Source of the DNA: a virus
Length of the DNA stretch: 24,203 bases
Virus record (IMG/VR): IMGVR_UViG_3300044613_004858
Span: 1 to 24,203 of that record
Strand: one strand, 5' to 3'
Part shown: piece after piece, positions 7,765 to 16,002 of the stretch
Position numbering within the stretch: position 1 is the stretch's first letter
Layout: each line of letters starts with the position of its first letter
Translations under genes and position numbers: made by a program
The notes under the pieces: generated by a model
What the model was told of the DNA's origin: nothing
The model's input: only the letters and a program-made list of their open reading frames with translations
Database searches by the model: none

Positions 7765-9115
7765 TTTTATCAATAATATTAGTTGTTGATAGACCTTCGA
7801 CCAAAGGAATGAATTCAATTCTATCAACAACATTGGCTCCAGCAATGTTTTTACCTCGCCAATCTTCACCCTTAACCAAAACATTTGGTTTAATTGATTC
7901 AATTGCATTTTGAGGGAAATCTTCTTCTAAAACAAAAATAAAATCTACATATTTTATTGCTTTTAACATTTCAATTCTTTGAGACAAAGGTATGATTGGT
8001 CTTTTTTCACCCTTCAATTTAGCTATACTCTCATCTGAATTAATACCAACACAGAGTTTGTCGCCAAAAGATTTTGCTTGTTTTAAAGATGATATATGTC
8101 CGTAATGTGTAAGATCCATACAGCCATTAGTCCACACTAGGCTAAAATCCCTGTTTCTTAACACAGCAGGATTATCAATCACTTTATCTTCAACAAAAAA
8201 ATCTGATGGGTTTAAAGGTTTGTTATAACGGTTAGCAACATAATTAATCCCAGCTTCAAACGAAATGTTTAATGATTCTAAAAAATCGATGCCTACACCT
8301 AGTGACATTGCCAAGAATGCCATGTATGCATCTCCAGCACCAATTACGCTTTCTGGTTTTATTACTTTTTTACTAGGTGTTACATGATATATTTTGTCAT
8401 TATCATCAATTGCATCTACACATTCCCCTGCATTTGTAATAACAACATTATTACATCCTAACAATGCATGAAGCCATTTCAACTGATCTTCAACTTTTTC
8501 TTTGCTGACAAATCTTTTTGCTTCAACAGCATTAGGCTTAAATAAATAACATCCTTCCCAAATGTTAAGATTCTTTTTGGGATCAACGAGCGATTTAATT
8601 TGCTTTAAATATTTTTTATGCCAATTTGTTGAAAATAATCCTTTATCATAATCTGAAAAAATATTAATATCTGCTTCTGGAATCTTGAGTTCTTCAAGAT
8701 AAGAGTCAATATTGCTTAGTCCAAAATTAGACTTTTCAATATCCCATCTGGTTAAAGGGTGAAAATCTTTGTAAAATCTTCTTTTTATTGGGTTGTTAAT
8801 TTTTTCATCAACAATTGAATATTGAGTATTTATTCCATTTGAAGAACAAATTTGTTCTGATTTAGGGTTCAACAAAGAGATAATATTAACTTTTACATTA
8901 AAATTGCGGAATTGATAAGCAACATTAGCTGCACCTCCGCATAATGTCTGATATGGTTCAGATGTATTAGAACTGTGAACTGGAATTGGAAATTCTGGAC
9001 TTATTCTGTCAACTTCAACATGATAATATTCATCAATAATAACATCTCCAATAACATTAATTGTTATTGGTTTAACAAAAAGCTTATCTATTAATTTTGA
9101 AAAAATATTGTTCAT
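7745..9115 (-). CDS. hldE: Bifunctional HldE-like heptose kinase / cytidylyltransferase-fold protein
   Basis: This 456-residue protein has the two-domain HldE (RfaE) layout. Residues about 18-310 are a PfkB/ribokinase domain, with GDVIIDEYY, RISPEFPIPV (38-47), GGAANVA (60-66) and the catalytic VIGAGDAY (258-264). Residues about 323-456 are a nucleotidyltransferase domain with TNGCMDLTHYGH (329-340, HxGH site), NSDES, LVKGEDW and STTNIIDKI. In bacteria HldE phosphorylates heptose-7-phosphate at C1 and adenylylates it, yielding ADP-heptose for lipopolysaccharide core. Both active sites look intact. No epimerase or heptosyltransferase is recognised in this window. No SD is visible; TATATT lies 6 bases before the ATG, so the mRNA may be leaderless. 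The exact sugar substrate could differ. Confidence 0.88.
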   Translation of the reverse strand: MNNIFSKLIDKLFVKPITINVIGDVIIDEYYHVEVDRISPEFPIPVHSSNTSEPYQTLCGGAANVAYQFRNFNVKVNIISLLNPKSEQICSSNGINTQYSIVDEKINNPIKRRFYKDFHPLTRWDIEKSNFGLSNIDSYLEELKIPEADINIFSDYDKGLFSTNWHKKYLKQIKSLVDPKKNLNIWEGCYLFKPNAVEAKRFVSKEKVEDQLKWLHALLGCNNVVITNAGECVDAIDDNDKIYHVTPSKKVIKPESVIGAGDAYMAFLAMSLGVGIDFLESLNISFEAGINYVANRYNKPLNPSDFFVEDKVIDNPAVLRNRDFSLVWTNGCMDLTHYGHISSLKQAKSFGDKLCVGINSDESIAKLKGEKRPIIPLSQRIEMLKAIKYVDFIFVLEEDFPQNAIESIKPNVLVKGEDWRGKNIAGANVVDRIEFIPLVEGLSTTNIIDKIIHAYG

Positions 9116-9127
9116 GAAGTAAATATA
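9116..9127 (-). promoter_or_regulatory. -10-like box immediately upstream of the hldE-like gene
   Basis: TATATT is followed by six bases (TACTTC) and then the ATG. Transcription starting about 7 bases after the box would begin at or next to the start codon. The same geometry recurs at several other starts in this window. No good -35 was found. Confidence 0.35.
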
Positions 9128-9251
9128 GTTAAAGAAAATAAAGGAAAATATTCACAATATACATCAACTAAGAAAAAAGCTAATCGACGATCAGTTCGTA
9201 AATTTTTTGGTTGAAAAAAGAGTTAGTCCAACTGATTTGATCTCATTAGCG

Positions 9252-10433
<1,182 letters not shown>

Positions 10434-10460
10434 CAGCATACACAGCTTCATGGAGATGAA

Positions 10461-11210
10461 ATGAAATTTCTACTAAGTGTTTTGCTTTCTGCTCTTTTTA
10501 CAGTTTCATGTTTTTCTGCTGATTCACTTATAGCAGTTGAACCACCAGCAATCCCGCAGTCACCCATATATTCAATTACAAATAAAGTTGAAGGACTTGA
10601 ACTGCCTGAACCAATCACGGTTGATAGCAGTGAAGGATTTCTTGTTGTCCAAGCAAAATCCAAGGGACAAGTTAAATGGTTTGTAGTTGGTAACAGCAAA
10701 GTTAAATATGTTGCTAATGATGCTGCAAATAGTTTAATTGTTTCTGTTCCTCAATCTGGAAGCATTAATGTTTTTGCTATTGCTCTTATAGAAGGCAAGC
10801 TAACGGATTTTGCAAGAACCGACATTACAGTTAAAGGCGTTAAGCCTGATCCAGTAAAACCAGATCCAAATGATCCTATTGATCCAGATGTAGTAATAGA
10901 AAAGGTTCCAGAAGGTTTGCATGTTACTTTTTTAACAGATTATAATGAATCAACACCAGATATTGCAGCTGTTTTAAATGGTAAAGATATCAGAGATATT
11001 ATTCTAAAAACAAAAAGCTTTTATAAGGTTTATGATGTTAACAGTTTGGTTGTCAAACAGAAGAAGATGGATGGGCTTCTTAAGAAATTAAACAGTAATA
11101 ATTTGTTTGTTGTACAAAAAACTGATGGAACTGTCCTTTACTACAGTGCTATTCCAAAAACAGAAGCAGAAGTTATTAAAGTTCTAAACAAAATTACAAA
11201 GGGAGAATAA
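10461..11210 (+). CDS. Exported protein with signal peptide, 249 aa
   Basis: The N-terminus MKFLLSVLLSALFTVSCFSADS is a classic signal peptide. Cleavage after FSA is plausible; a lipoprotein cut before Cys17 is less likely because TVSC is a poor lipobox. Residues about 45-130 look beta-rich and Ig-like (VKWFVVGNSKVKYVA, SINVFAIALIEGK). A Pro/Asp hinge follows (KPDPVKPDPNDPIDPD), then an alpha/beta domain (about 150-249). GGAG lies 6 bases before the ATG. It is followed after 1 base by the cysteine peptidase gene. Export of a phage protein suggests action in the periplasm, envelope or outside. The exact family is not recognised; the Ig-plus-hinge style resembles some planctomycete exported proteins, which is only an impression. 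Confidence 0.75.
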   Translation: MKFLLSVLLSALFTVSCFSADSLIAVEPPAIPQSPIYSITNKVEGLELPEPITVDSSEGFLVVQAKSKGQVKWFVVGNSKVKYVANDAANSLIVSVPQSGSINVFAIALIEGKLTDFARTDITVKGVKPDPVKPDPNDPIDPDVVIEKVPEGLHVTFLTDYNESTPDIAAVLNGKDIRDIILKTKSFYKVYDVNSLVVKQKKMDGLLKKLNSNNLFVVQKTDGTVLYYSAIPKTEAEVIKVLNKITKGE

Positions 11211-11211
11211 C

Positions 11212-12018
11212 ATGAGTTTTCCATCAATATATTTCGACGGTTATTATCGTATTCTTTCACACACACCAAGTCCAGAAAATGATACTCCAAAGTTTGGAGA
11301 TGCGTTCAAGAGCTTTAACGCTGCTGTTCTTAAAGAAATTGATATGTCTTGGCAAGGGCATAGAATCCTAAACCAAAAGTCAACTAACAGCTGTGTTGGT
11401 CATGCATCTGCTGCTGGAATGGAAATTTTGCAAAAGCAACGTCAAAACATTCAAAAAAGTTTCAATCCATTCTTCCACTATGCTTTAATTAATGGTGGAC
11501 AAGATGGTGGAGCTTATATTTCAGATAGCCTTAATATGCTTAGAAAGTATGGAATCTGCGAAACAAGTGCATTCCCACATGACCGTGTTTATTACAAGAG
11601 CAGTCTAACCAAGGCTTCTTATGACAATGCTGCTAGATTTAAGCTGGGATATGCTTATCAATGTGACACATTTGAAGAAGTTTGCCAAGCAATCAATCTT
11701 GGTTTTGTTGTAAACATCGGTATCCTTGTTGGATCTAACTTTATTAAAGTTGATTCAGAAGGTATTTCTCCACTTCCAAATGGTGGTGGTGGAGGACATT
11801 CAATGCTTGCATGCGGAATAAAACAACATAGCAAGTATGGCTGGTTGGTAAAACTTCAGAATAGTTGGGGTTCCAGTTTTGGATTAGGTGGCTATTGCTA
11901 TGTTAGAAAAGAACATTTTACAAGCCGAAGCAAGCTTGATTGTTTTGCTTTCCAAGGTATTGTGGAAGATCATCTAGATAAAGATCCGGCAGACGATGTC
12001 CCTGTTGTTAAAGTATAA
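11212..12018 (+). CDS. Papain-like (C1) cysteine peptidase
   Basis: This 268-residue protein has the C1 peptidase signatures in order: oxyanion Gln55 and nucleophile Cys61 in NQKSTNSCVGHASA, His196 in GGGGHSMLACG, and Asn217 in LQNSWGSSFGLGGY. It therefore has all residues of a papain-type active site. Unlike most papains it has no signal peptide and little room for an inhibitory prodomain; the first 45 residues are short. It could act in the cytoplasm, in the virion, or after lysis. Papain-like enzymes are uncommon in phages. The gene is 1 base after an exported protein gene and is followed by a membrane-associated protein, so target and partner may be local. Confidence 0.88.
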   Translation: MSFPSIYFDGYYRILSHTPSPENDTPKFGDAFKSFNAAVLKEIDMSWQGHRILNQKSTNSCVGHASAAGMEILQKQRQNIQKSFNPFFHYALINGGQDGGAYISDSLNMLRKYGICETSAFPHDRVYYKSSLTKASYDNAARFKLGYAYQCDTFEEVCQAINLGFVVNIGILVGSNFIKVDSEGISPLPNGGGGGHSMLACGIKQHSKYGWLVKLQNSWGSSFGLGGYCYVRKEHFTSRSKLDCFAFQGIVEDHLDKDPADDVPVVKV

Positions 12019-12028
12019 GGAGCTTGAT

Positions 12029-12505
12029 ATGAGTGAGCCAGAAACAAGATATTCATTGACTGACATTGAAGTAATGAAGGAAGATGCTCTCAACATGGGC
12101 GCTTCCACAGAATTTGTTGCTGATTGTTTAAATAAGTATGGTCCTGAAGTACTTAGCACAGTAACAGAAGGACTTAGGAATGGCTTTTCCTTTGCCTTTA
12201 TTATTGAATCATTCAGACTGTTTGGTCCATTTGTTTTAGATTTCTTTATCTCAATGGTTTCTAGAAAAAAGATGGTAGCCAATATGGTAGAAGCCGAAAG
12301 CATCAAATCATTTGGTGCAACTGTTATGGGCAAACGTGAAATTGAAGATATGATCAGTGACAAAAACATTGATATGATGAGCGCAACAATGATTCAAGTT
12401 ATGCTCGAAAAAGTAATTCCATATGTGTTTGAAAAGTATGGACAAAAGATTTTGCAAGCAGTACTTGCAGCTATTGAAAAAGCAATTGATGAGGATAAGT
12501 CTTGA
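12029..12505 (+). CDS. Putative membrane-associated protein, 158 aa
   Basis: AAGGAG ends about 5 bases before the ATG at 12029, making MSEPETRYSLTD the better start than an in-frame ATG at 11996 that would overlap the peptidase gene. A hydrophobic stretch at about 52-72 (FAFIIESFRLFGPFVLDFFISMV) could be a membrane helix, though it carries charges. A second, amphipathic region lies near the C-terminus (IPYVFEKYGQKILQAVLAAIEKAI). It might be a holin-like or membrane-anchoring protein, but no family is recognised. The stop overlaps the next gene's TTG start. Confidence 0.68.
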   Translation: MSEPETRYSLTDIEVMKEDALNMGASTEFVADCLNKYGPEVLSTVTEGLRNGFSFAFIIESFRLFGPFVLDFFISMVSRKKMVANMVEAESIKSFGATVMGKREIEDMISDKNIDMMSATMIQVMLEKVIPYVFEKYGQKILQAVLAAIEKAIDEDKS

Positions 12506-12852
12506 AAAAATTAATTCTTTTTTTACTGTTTGCATTTAGCTTAAATTGTTTAGCTCAAGATTTGCCTGTTGTTAAATTTCCCAGCAAAAAGGAAATAGAC
12601 AAAGCTGCGATCAAAGAGTTAATCAAAGAACTTGATGCAAACAGTAAAGAAGAGTTACTACAGGCAAACCAACAAAAAAAAGAACCAAAAGAAAGTCCAA
12701 AAGAAGAACCAAAGTCTCTTCCGCAAGTTGTTCCCAGTTCATCTGCCCCCAAATTATATAACACACCAACAGCTAACAAGCCTATCTATTACTCAAAACC
12801 AACTTATTATAAAAAATCACCAGTTAAATCAAAAGCATACTGTCCTACTTGA
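12502..12852 (+). CDS. Exported Lys/Pro-rich small protein, 116 aa
   Basis: Translation probably starts at TTG (12502): GAGG lies about 7 bases upstream and the codon overlaps the previous stop (TTGA). The product, read as MKKLILFLLFAFSLNCLAQDLP, has a clear signal peptide with likely cleavage after CLA. The mature part is a helix rich in K and E, then a Pro/Lys/Glu stretch, then a Tyr/Pro/Lys tail (KPTYYKKSP) ending YCPT. It looks like an unstructured envelope or periplasmic protein. It is the second exported product of this five-gene group. The stop codon lies within the shared terminator hairpin. Function is unknown. Confidence 0.68.
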   Translation: MKKLILFLLFAFSLNCLAQDLPVVKFPSKKEIDKAAIKELIKELDANSKEELLQANQQKKEPKESPKEEPKSLPQVVPSSSAPKLYNTPTANKPIYYSKPTYYKKSPVKSKAYCPT

Positions 12853-12883
12853 CCAAAGTAGGACAGAAGCCTTCGGTCGAAGG
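12841..12883. terminator. Tandem hairpins between convergent genes
   Basis: The first hairpin has a perfect 10-bp stem (TGTCCTACTT/AAGTAGGACA, loop GACCA) that begins inside the last codons of the exported protein gene. The second has a 6-bp stem, CCTTCG/CGAAGG. They sit between convergent genes and have no long U-tract, so they may terminate weakly in both directions or protect 3' ends. Confidence 0.6.
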
Positions 12884-12886
12884 TAA

Positions 12887-13318
12887 TTATTCTGAAATTT
12901 TAGAATCAATCACGCTTGTCTTTGTAAGAATCATTCTACCCTTAACTCTTTCTGCGTAAGATTTGCAAAAAGCTTTAACTTTTACAGTAACAACATTATC
13001 GTTTTCTTTAGCTGAAAACTTAGCTTCATTCAATCGAACAGTCCTACTATCGTTCAATTCTAAGAAAATAATGTTAATTCCATCTATAACTTGATTGTCA
13101 ATGATAGTTACACTTGGAGTTTTTGACACAGTCCAAGTATAATTGTCCAGATACAAATTTTTATTAGCAAGTTGTGCTTCTAGTTCTGATTGTTCAATCT
13201 TTGCACCGCTTTGCAATGTGTTAACACGATTGTTATTACAATTTAAAGTTGTAACACCAATCAGAGTTATCAATTGAAAAAACAAAAGCATATAACGCCA
13301 AGAATTATCACCATTCAT
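12887..13318 (-). CDS. Membrane-anchored or exported hypothetical protein, 143 aa
   Basis: The start is supported by GGAGG 8 bases before the ATG (MNGDNSWRYMLLFF). Residues about 8-26 are hydrophobic (YMLLFFQLITLIGVTTLNC) and could be a signal anchor or a signal peptide. The rest alternates polar beta-like segments (VTIIDNQVIDGINIIFLEL, NVVTVKVKAFC) and is probably outside the cytoplasm. It converges on the exported-protein cluster and shares its terminator region. No family is recognised. Confidence 0.65.
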   Translation of the reverse strand: MNGDNSWRYMLLFFQLITLIGVTTLNCNNNRVNTLQSGAKIEQSELEAQLANKNLYLDNYTWTVSKTPSVTIIDNQVIDGINIIFLELNDSRTVRLNEAKFSAKENDNVVTVKVKAFCKSYAERVKGRMILTKTSVIDSKISE

Positions 13319-13362
13319 AATTTTTCCTCCAAATTAAACTAGTCAAATAAAACAAAAGGGTA

Positions 13363-13390
13363 TTGACTTCATTTAATAAAATGGCAGAAT
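13363..13390 (+). promoter_or_regulatory. Sigma70-like promoter for the 109-aa gene
   Basis: TTGACT (5 of 6 consensus) at 13363-13368 and CAGAAT (4 of 6) at 13385-13390 are separated by 16 bases. The start would fall shortly before AAGGAGG, leaving a short leader with an intact ribosome site. Confidence 0.45.
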
Positions 13391-13412
13391 GAGACCATCA
13401 AGGAGGCTAACT

Positions 13413-13742
13413 ATGCCAGTCAGAAAGTATGAAGAAGTATCGGAATTCATTATTTGTCAATGTGGGTCTTTAGAACACATGGCACATTTTGGATTAACTT
13501 GGTGGACAGATAACAAGAAGTTAGAAGGTTGTGAGTTCTATGTGCAAATACATTTAGCTCCTACTACTTTTTTTGAAAGATTAAAAAATGCTTTTACATA
13601 TTTGTTTGGAATCAATAATAAATCAGGAAGCTTTGATGAAGTCCTTATTACAAGAGAAAGAGCAGACAAACTTGTTGAAATGCTTAACAAGTTTATCGAA
13701 TTAGATAATAAGATGCAAAACACATCAAAAGTTATTTACTAG
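13413..13742 (+). CDS. Hypothetical protein, 109 aa
   Basis: AAGGAGG lies 6 bases before the ATG at 13413, which is clearly better than an in-frame ATG at 13389. The protein (MPVRKYEEVSEFIICQCGS) has a short Cys pair, CQC, then alternating aromatic beta-like segments (HFGLTWWTD, CEFYVQIHL) and a helical C-terminus (RADKLVEMLNKFIEL). It looks like a small soluble protein; no family is recognised. Its last 11 bases overlap the 3' end of the convergent thyX gene. A sigma70-like promoter lies just upstream, suggesting early expression. Confidence 0.75.
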   Translation: MPVRKYEEVSEFIICQCGSLEHMAHFGLTWWTDNKKLEGCEFYVQIHLAPTTFFERLKNAFTYLFGINNKSGSFDEVLITRERADKLVEMLNKFIELDNKMQNTSKVIY

Positions 13743-14595
13743 GAAAAAGTTTTTCAGCTTTAACTTTCCATTCCTGAGATTCTCTCTTGTTTTCAGAGCG
13801 GATCTCAGGAATAGTTCCTTTAATATCAGAATTTGAAATAGCTTCGACTTCTAATTTTGTTAAAGACATTGCTCCACGCATTGGATGATAATCATTCCAT
13901 GCTTCAATAGTCCATGGGACCAAAGGCGTAATAAGCTCAAGAATAGCATCAGCATACACCCTAATTTCCTTCTGAGCGTGTGCATCTGCTCGAAGGGACA
14001 GAAGATGCAACAAATTATGCAAGTTCTGTTTCCAGTACCATTCTGTATAAAGATTAAGAGGCAAAATCATTCTGGCTTGTTCTCTTGAAACACCAGCATC
14101 TAACATTTGCAAATAAAAAGCATATGCATCTTTGCAACTTGAATCAATCTTATCAACAAATTCTTGAGATGACTCTTTTTCAAAAATCTCTTCGCCACCC
14201 TGCTTATTAGTTGTTGACTGTTTTCTCAAATCCTCAACATTAGGAATGTAAAATTCATCCTTCATTACAGAATATCTGCCACTGATTTCATTGAGCGATA
14301 CAGTTCTGTGCCTTATCATTTGTCTAGCAATAAAGATAGGCATTTTCATATGCAGCTTAAAATCGATTCCCTCGAATGGAGAAGTATGATTGTGTCTGAG
14401 AAGATAACGAATCAATCCTTTGTCTTCGTTGACAGATTTAGTTCCTTGTCCATAACTGACCCTTGCCATTTGAGCAATTGCATAATCGCATGTTTGTCCA
14501 TCTGGAATAATTCTTGGCATTACATCAACTATTTCTACAAATCCTTTGTCTAAACAATCAATTTTAGTTTTTGGAAGAAGGGAAAAAGCATCCAT
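13732..14595 (-). CDS. thyX: Flavin-dependent thymidylate synthase ThyX
   Basis: This 287-residue protein carries the ThyX signature RHRTVSLNEISGRYS at 95-109 (RHRxxSxNExSxR). ThyX makes dTMP from dUMP using methylene-tetrahydrofolate, FAD and NADPH. Other family features include SPFEGIDFKLHMKMPIFIARQ before the motif and the helical WYWKQNLHNLLHLLSLRADAHAQKEIR region. It is longer than many bacterial forms (around 220-250), mainly from the C-terminal tail. SD AGAGGA lies 7 bases before the ATG, with a good sigma70 promoter and an upstream terminator. It supplies thymidylate for phage DNA synthesis. A perfect 11-bp inverted repeat lies near its 3' end. Confidence 0.96.
   Translation of the reverse strand: MDAFSLLPKTKIDCLDKGFVEIVDVMPRIIPDGQTCDYAIAQMARVSYGQGTKSVNEDKGLIRYLLRHNHTSPFEGIDFKLHMKMPIFIARQMIRHRTVSLNEISGRYSVMKDEFYIPNVEDLRKQSTTNKQGGEEIFEKESSQEFVDKIDSSCKDAYAFYLQMLDAGVSREQARMILPLNLYTEWYWKQNLHNLLHLLSLRADAHAQKEIRVYADAILELITPLVPWTIEAWNDYHPMRGAMSLTKLEVEAISNSDIKGTIPEIRSENKRESQEWKVKAEKLFPSK
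13770..13812. repeat. Perfect 11-bp inverted repeat inside the thyX 3' end
   Basis: ATTCCTGAGAT at 13770-13780 pairs with ATCTCAGGAAT at 13802-13812 around a 21-base loop. It lies just beyond the stop of the convergent plus-strand gene. There is no U-tract on either strand, so it is not a standard terminator. Confidence 0.6.
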
Positions 14596-14618
14596 CTGAA
14601 AATCCTCTAGGTTGCTTT

Positions 14619-14646
14619 ATTATATTTAATTGTTAAAAAGAATCAA
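14619..14646 (-). promoter_or_regulatory. Sigma70-type promoter of thyX
   Basis: On the minus strand TTGATT (14646-14641) and a perfect TATAAT (14624-14619) are separated by 16 bases. The predicted start leaves a leader of about 15-20 bases containing AGAGGA. A rho-independent terminator sits directly upstream. Confidence 0.75.
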
Positions 14647-14677
14647 TAAAAAAAGGAGGTTTTTTAAGGAAACCTCC
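14647..14677 (-). terminator. Rho-independent terminator upstream of thyX
   Basis: On the minus strand GGAGGTTT pairs with AAACCTCC (8 bp, 7-base loop, 14677-14655), followed by seven T residues (14654-14648). It should end transcripts from the tagged genes at 14786-15366 before the thyX promoter. Confidence 0.88.
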
Positions 14678-14785
14678 GAAAACCCAGATATATCTAATTA
14701 TTATTTGTATTTTTTTTGACTTACTTATTAAAAATTTATCTTTTGACAATATAGAAGATCGAAACCTTCCGTCATTATGTATACA

Positions 14786-14998
14786 TCAAGAATGTTTTTT
14801 TCTATGTTTTTTTCTTTTTTCTGGAATATAATCTGTAGAAGTTAAATGTTGTATAGGACCACCGAAACCATAATCTTTAACATTAAAGAACTGAGGGAAG
14901 TTTCTTGTAACCATTCCAGCATTAATTGGTAAAGAGAAGTGTGCCACATCTGCTGTGCTTGTGGAAACTTCATTCAACCAATTTTTGAATCCTTTCAT
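14786..14998 (-). CDS. Small protein with capsid-targeting-like N-terminus and basic tail, 70 aa
   Basis: It begins MKGFKNWLNEVSTS, aligning position for position with T4 MKTYQEFIAEA (M-K-x-[FY]-x-x-[WF]-[LI]-x-E) and carrying an L-N-E site. The remainder is polar with aromatic and Gly residues and ends in a strongly basic tail (EKRKKHRKKHS), suitable for contact with packaged DNA. The start overlaps the upstream stop (ATGA). With its upstream neighbour, which also has the tag, it forms a two-gene unit closed by a rho-independent terminator. Role as an internal head protein is inferred from the tag. Confidence 0.72.
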   Translation of the reverse strand: MKGFKNWLNEVSTSTADVAHFSLPINAGMVTRNFPQFFNVKDYGFGGPIQHLTSTDYIPEKRKKHRKKHS

Positions 14999-15366
14999 TT
15001 GTCCTTCTTTTCATTTTTTGGTACTATCTTTTCACTTCCAGCTAACCCTTGTGTCTTAAGATAATCCATAAATGATTTATTAATAATTGTTTTAACTGGT
15101 TGACGCATCTTGACATTATTCCTATATCTTATGTCGCCAAAAGCATCTCTGTTTTTAAGTTGATACGTTCTTTCTCCAACCTTCTTAGTATCAAAAGCTC
15201 CGACACCTATTTGGTCATCACCATAAAGTGCCTGAGAAAATACAGATGGTGTCTTTTCAAGTGCTTTTTCAAAAGCATCTTGATCTATGTTGAAAATAGT
15301 CCCGAAAGTATCAATGAAGTCTGAATTCTTTCGTTCTTCTTTTAAAAATTCAATAAATGTTTTCAC
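14995..15366 (-). CDS. Protein with capsid-targeting-like N-terminus (GTG start), 123 aa
   Basis: The frame is open to an ATG at 15432, but that start would overlap the divergent nuclease gene and add a hydrophobic leader. A GTG at 15366 instead gives VKTFIEFLKEERKNSD, almost superimposable on T4 MKTYQEFIAEA, with an L-K-E site. The tag makes GTG the preferred start. The rest is mixed, with helices at about 28-48 and 90-107 (INKSFMDYLKTQ) and a Lys-rich end. No SD is visible and AT-rich -10-like sequence abuts the start. It is the first gene of the unit with the 70-aa protein. Probable internal virion protein, by inference. Confidence 0.68.
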   Translation of the reverse strand: MKTFIEFLKEERKNSDFIDTFGTIFNIDQDAFEKALEKTPSVFSQALYGDDQIGVGAFDTKKVGERTYQLKNRDAFGDIRYRNNVKMRQPVKTIINKSFMDYLKTQGLAGSEKIVPKNEKKDK

Positions 15367-15384
15367 GAAAGTATATATTATGAC
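15367..15384. promoter_or_regulatory. 18-base divergent spacer with -10-like boxes
   Basis: The whole gap between two divergent starts is GAAAGTATATATTATGAC. On the plus strand TATATT ends 5 bases before the ATG; on the minus strand TATACT or TATATA ends 3-5 bases before the GTG. Neither gene has an SD. Both may be transcribed without a leader. Confidence 0.4.
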
Positions 15385-16002
15385 ATGAACAAAAAAGATA
15401 AAACCAGAAAATTCTGTTGCTTTGTTTGTCAAGATACATTCAATGATATTGATCTGTTAAAAGATCATATAGTCAATAATCATACTGAAAGTGATGATTA
15501 TGTCTTATGCCCACTGTGTCAACACCCTGTCAGAGACATGCAAATTCACTATAGATCAAAGCATATAGGCATGAATATGCCAGAAAACATTCAAACAAGA
15601 GCAATAATCATAAGAGACATAAAAAGTCCAAATAAAAAAAATAATTTTTCAAAATTTAAACAAGGTAATTTTCATTCAGAAAAGAATCAATGCGATATAT
15701 TTTTCAGAAGTGGTCTTGAGTTGAAATTTTTAAAAATACTTGAGAAAAATCCAAATGTAAGAAAGTATAAAGCCGAAAGTCTTCAAATAGAATACTTTTT
15801 TGAAGGATCATCACACAATTATATTCCAGATATCCTTGTTGAGTATACAGATGGCAAGATTGAATTATGGGAAATAAAACCCAAGTCTCAAACAAAATGG
15901 GCTAAGAATGTTGCCAAATGGAAAGCAGCAAATGTTTATTGCCAAAAAAGAAGTTGGGAATTTATTGTAATGACTGAAAATGCTTTAAAAAAACTTAAAT
16001 AA
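15385..16002 (+). CDS. Two C2H2 zinc fingers fused to a TnsA-like PD-(D/E)XK nuclease
   Basis: This 205-residue protein has two zinc fingers: C12-x2-C15 with H28-x4-H33 (x12 spacing), and C42-x2-C45 with H55-x4-H60 (x9 spacing). A nuclease domain follows (about 100-205). RSGLE places Glu112, YIPD places Asp149, and ELWEIKPK gives Glu163-x-Lys165. This E, D, ExK order, plus the segment AKNVAKWKAANVYC, fits TnsA N-terminal-type endonucleases found widely in large phages. It probably nicks or cuts DNA with the fingers guiding binding, but its target is unknown. It starts without a visible SD in a tiny divergent gap. It ends exactly next to the convergent dNMP kinase gene. Confidence 0.8.
   Translation: MNKKDKTRKFCCFVCQDTFNDIDLLKDHIVNNHTESDDYVLCPLCQHPVRDMQIHYRSKHIGMNMPENIQTRAIIIRDIKSPNKKNNFSKFKQGNFHSEKNQCDIFFRSGLELKFLKILEKNPNVRKYKAESLQIEYFFEGSSHNYIPDILVEYTDGKIELWEIKPKSQTKWAKNVAKWKAANVYCQKRSWEFIVMTENALKKLK

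Noticed and set aside
9207-9251. TTG at 9207 as the start of the large low-complexity protein
   Set aside because: No SD is present, and the ATG at 9252 gives a conventional start placing an L-N-E/G site near the N-terminus. The ATG also lacks an SD, so this remains uncertain.
11974-12369. A 131-aa minus-strand ORF across the peptidase and membrane-protein genes
   Set aside because: It lies opposite two well-supported, SD-preceded, closely packed plus-strand genes and shows no recognisable features.
15367-15432. N-terminal extension of the 123-aa tagged protein to an ATG at 15432
   Set aside because: It would overlap the divergent nuclease start and bury the tag inside the protein; the GTG at 15366 restores a T4-like tag at the N-terminus.
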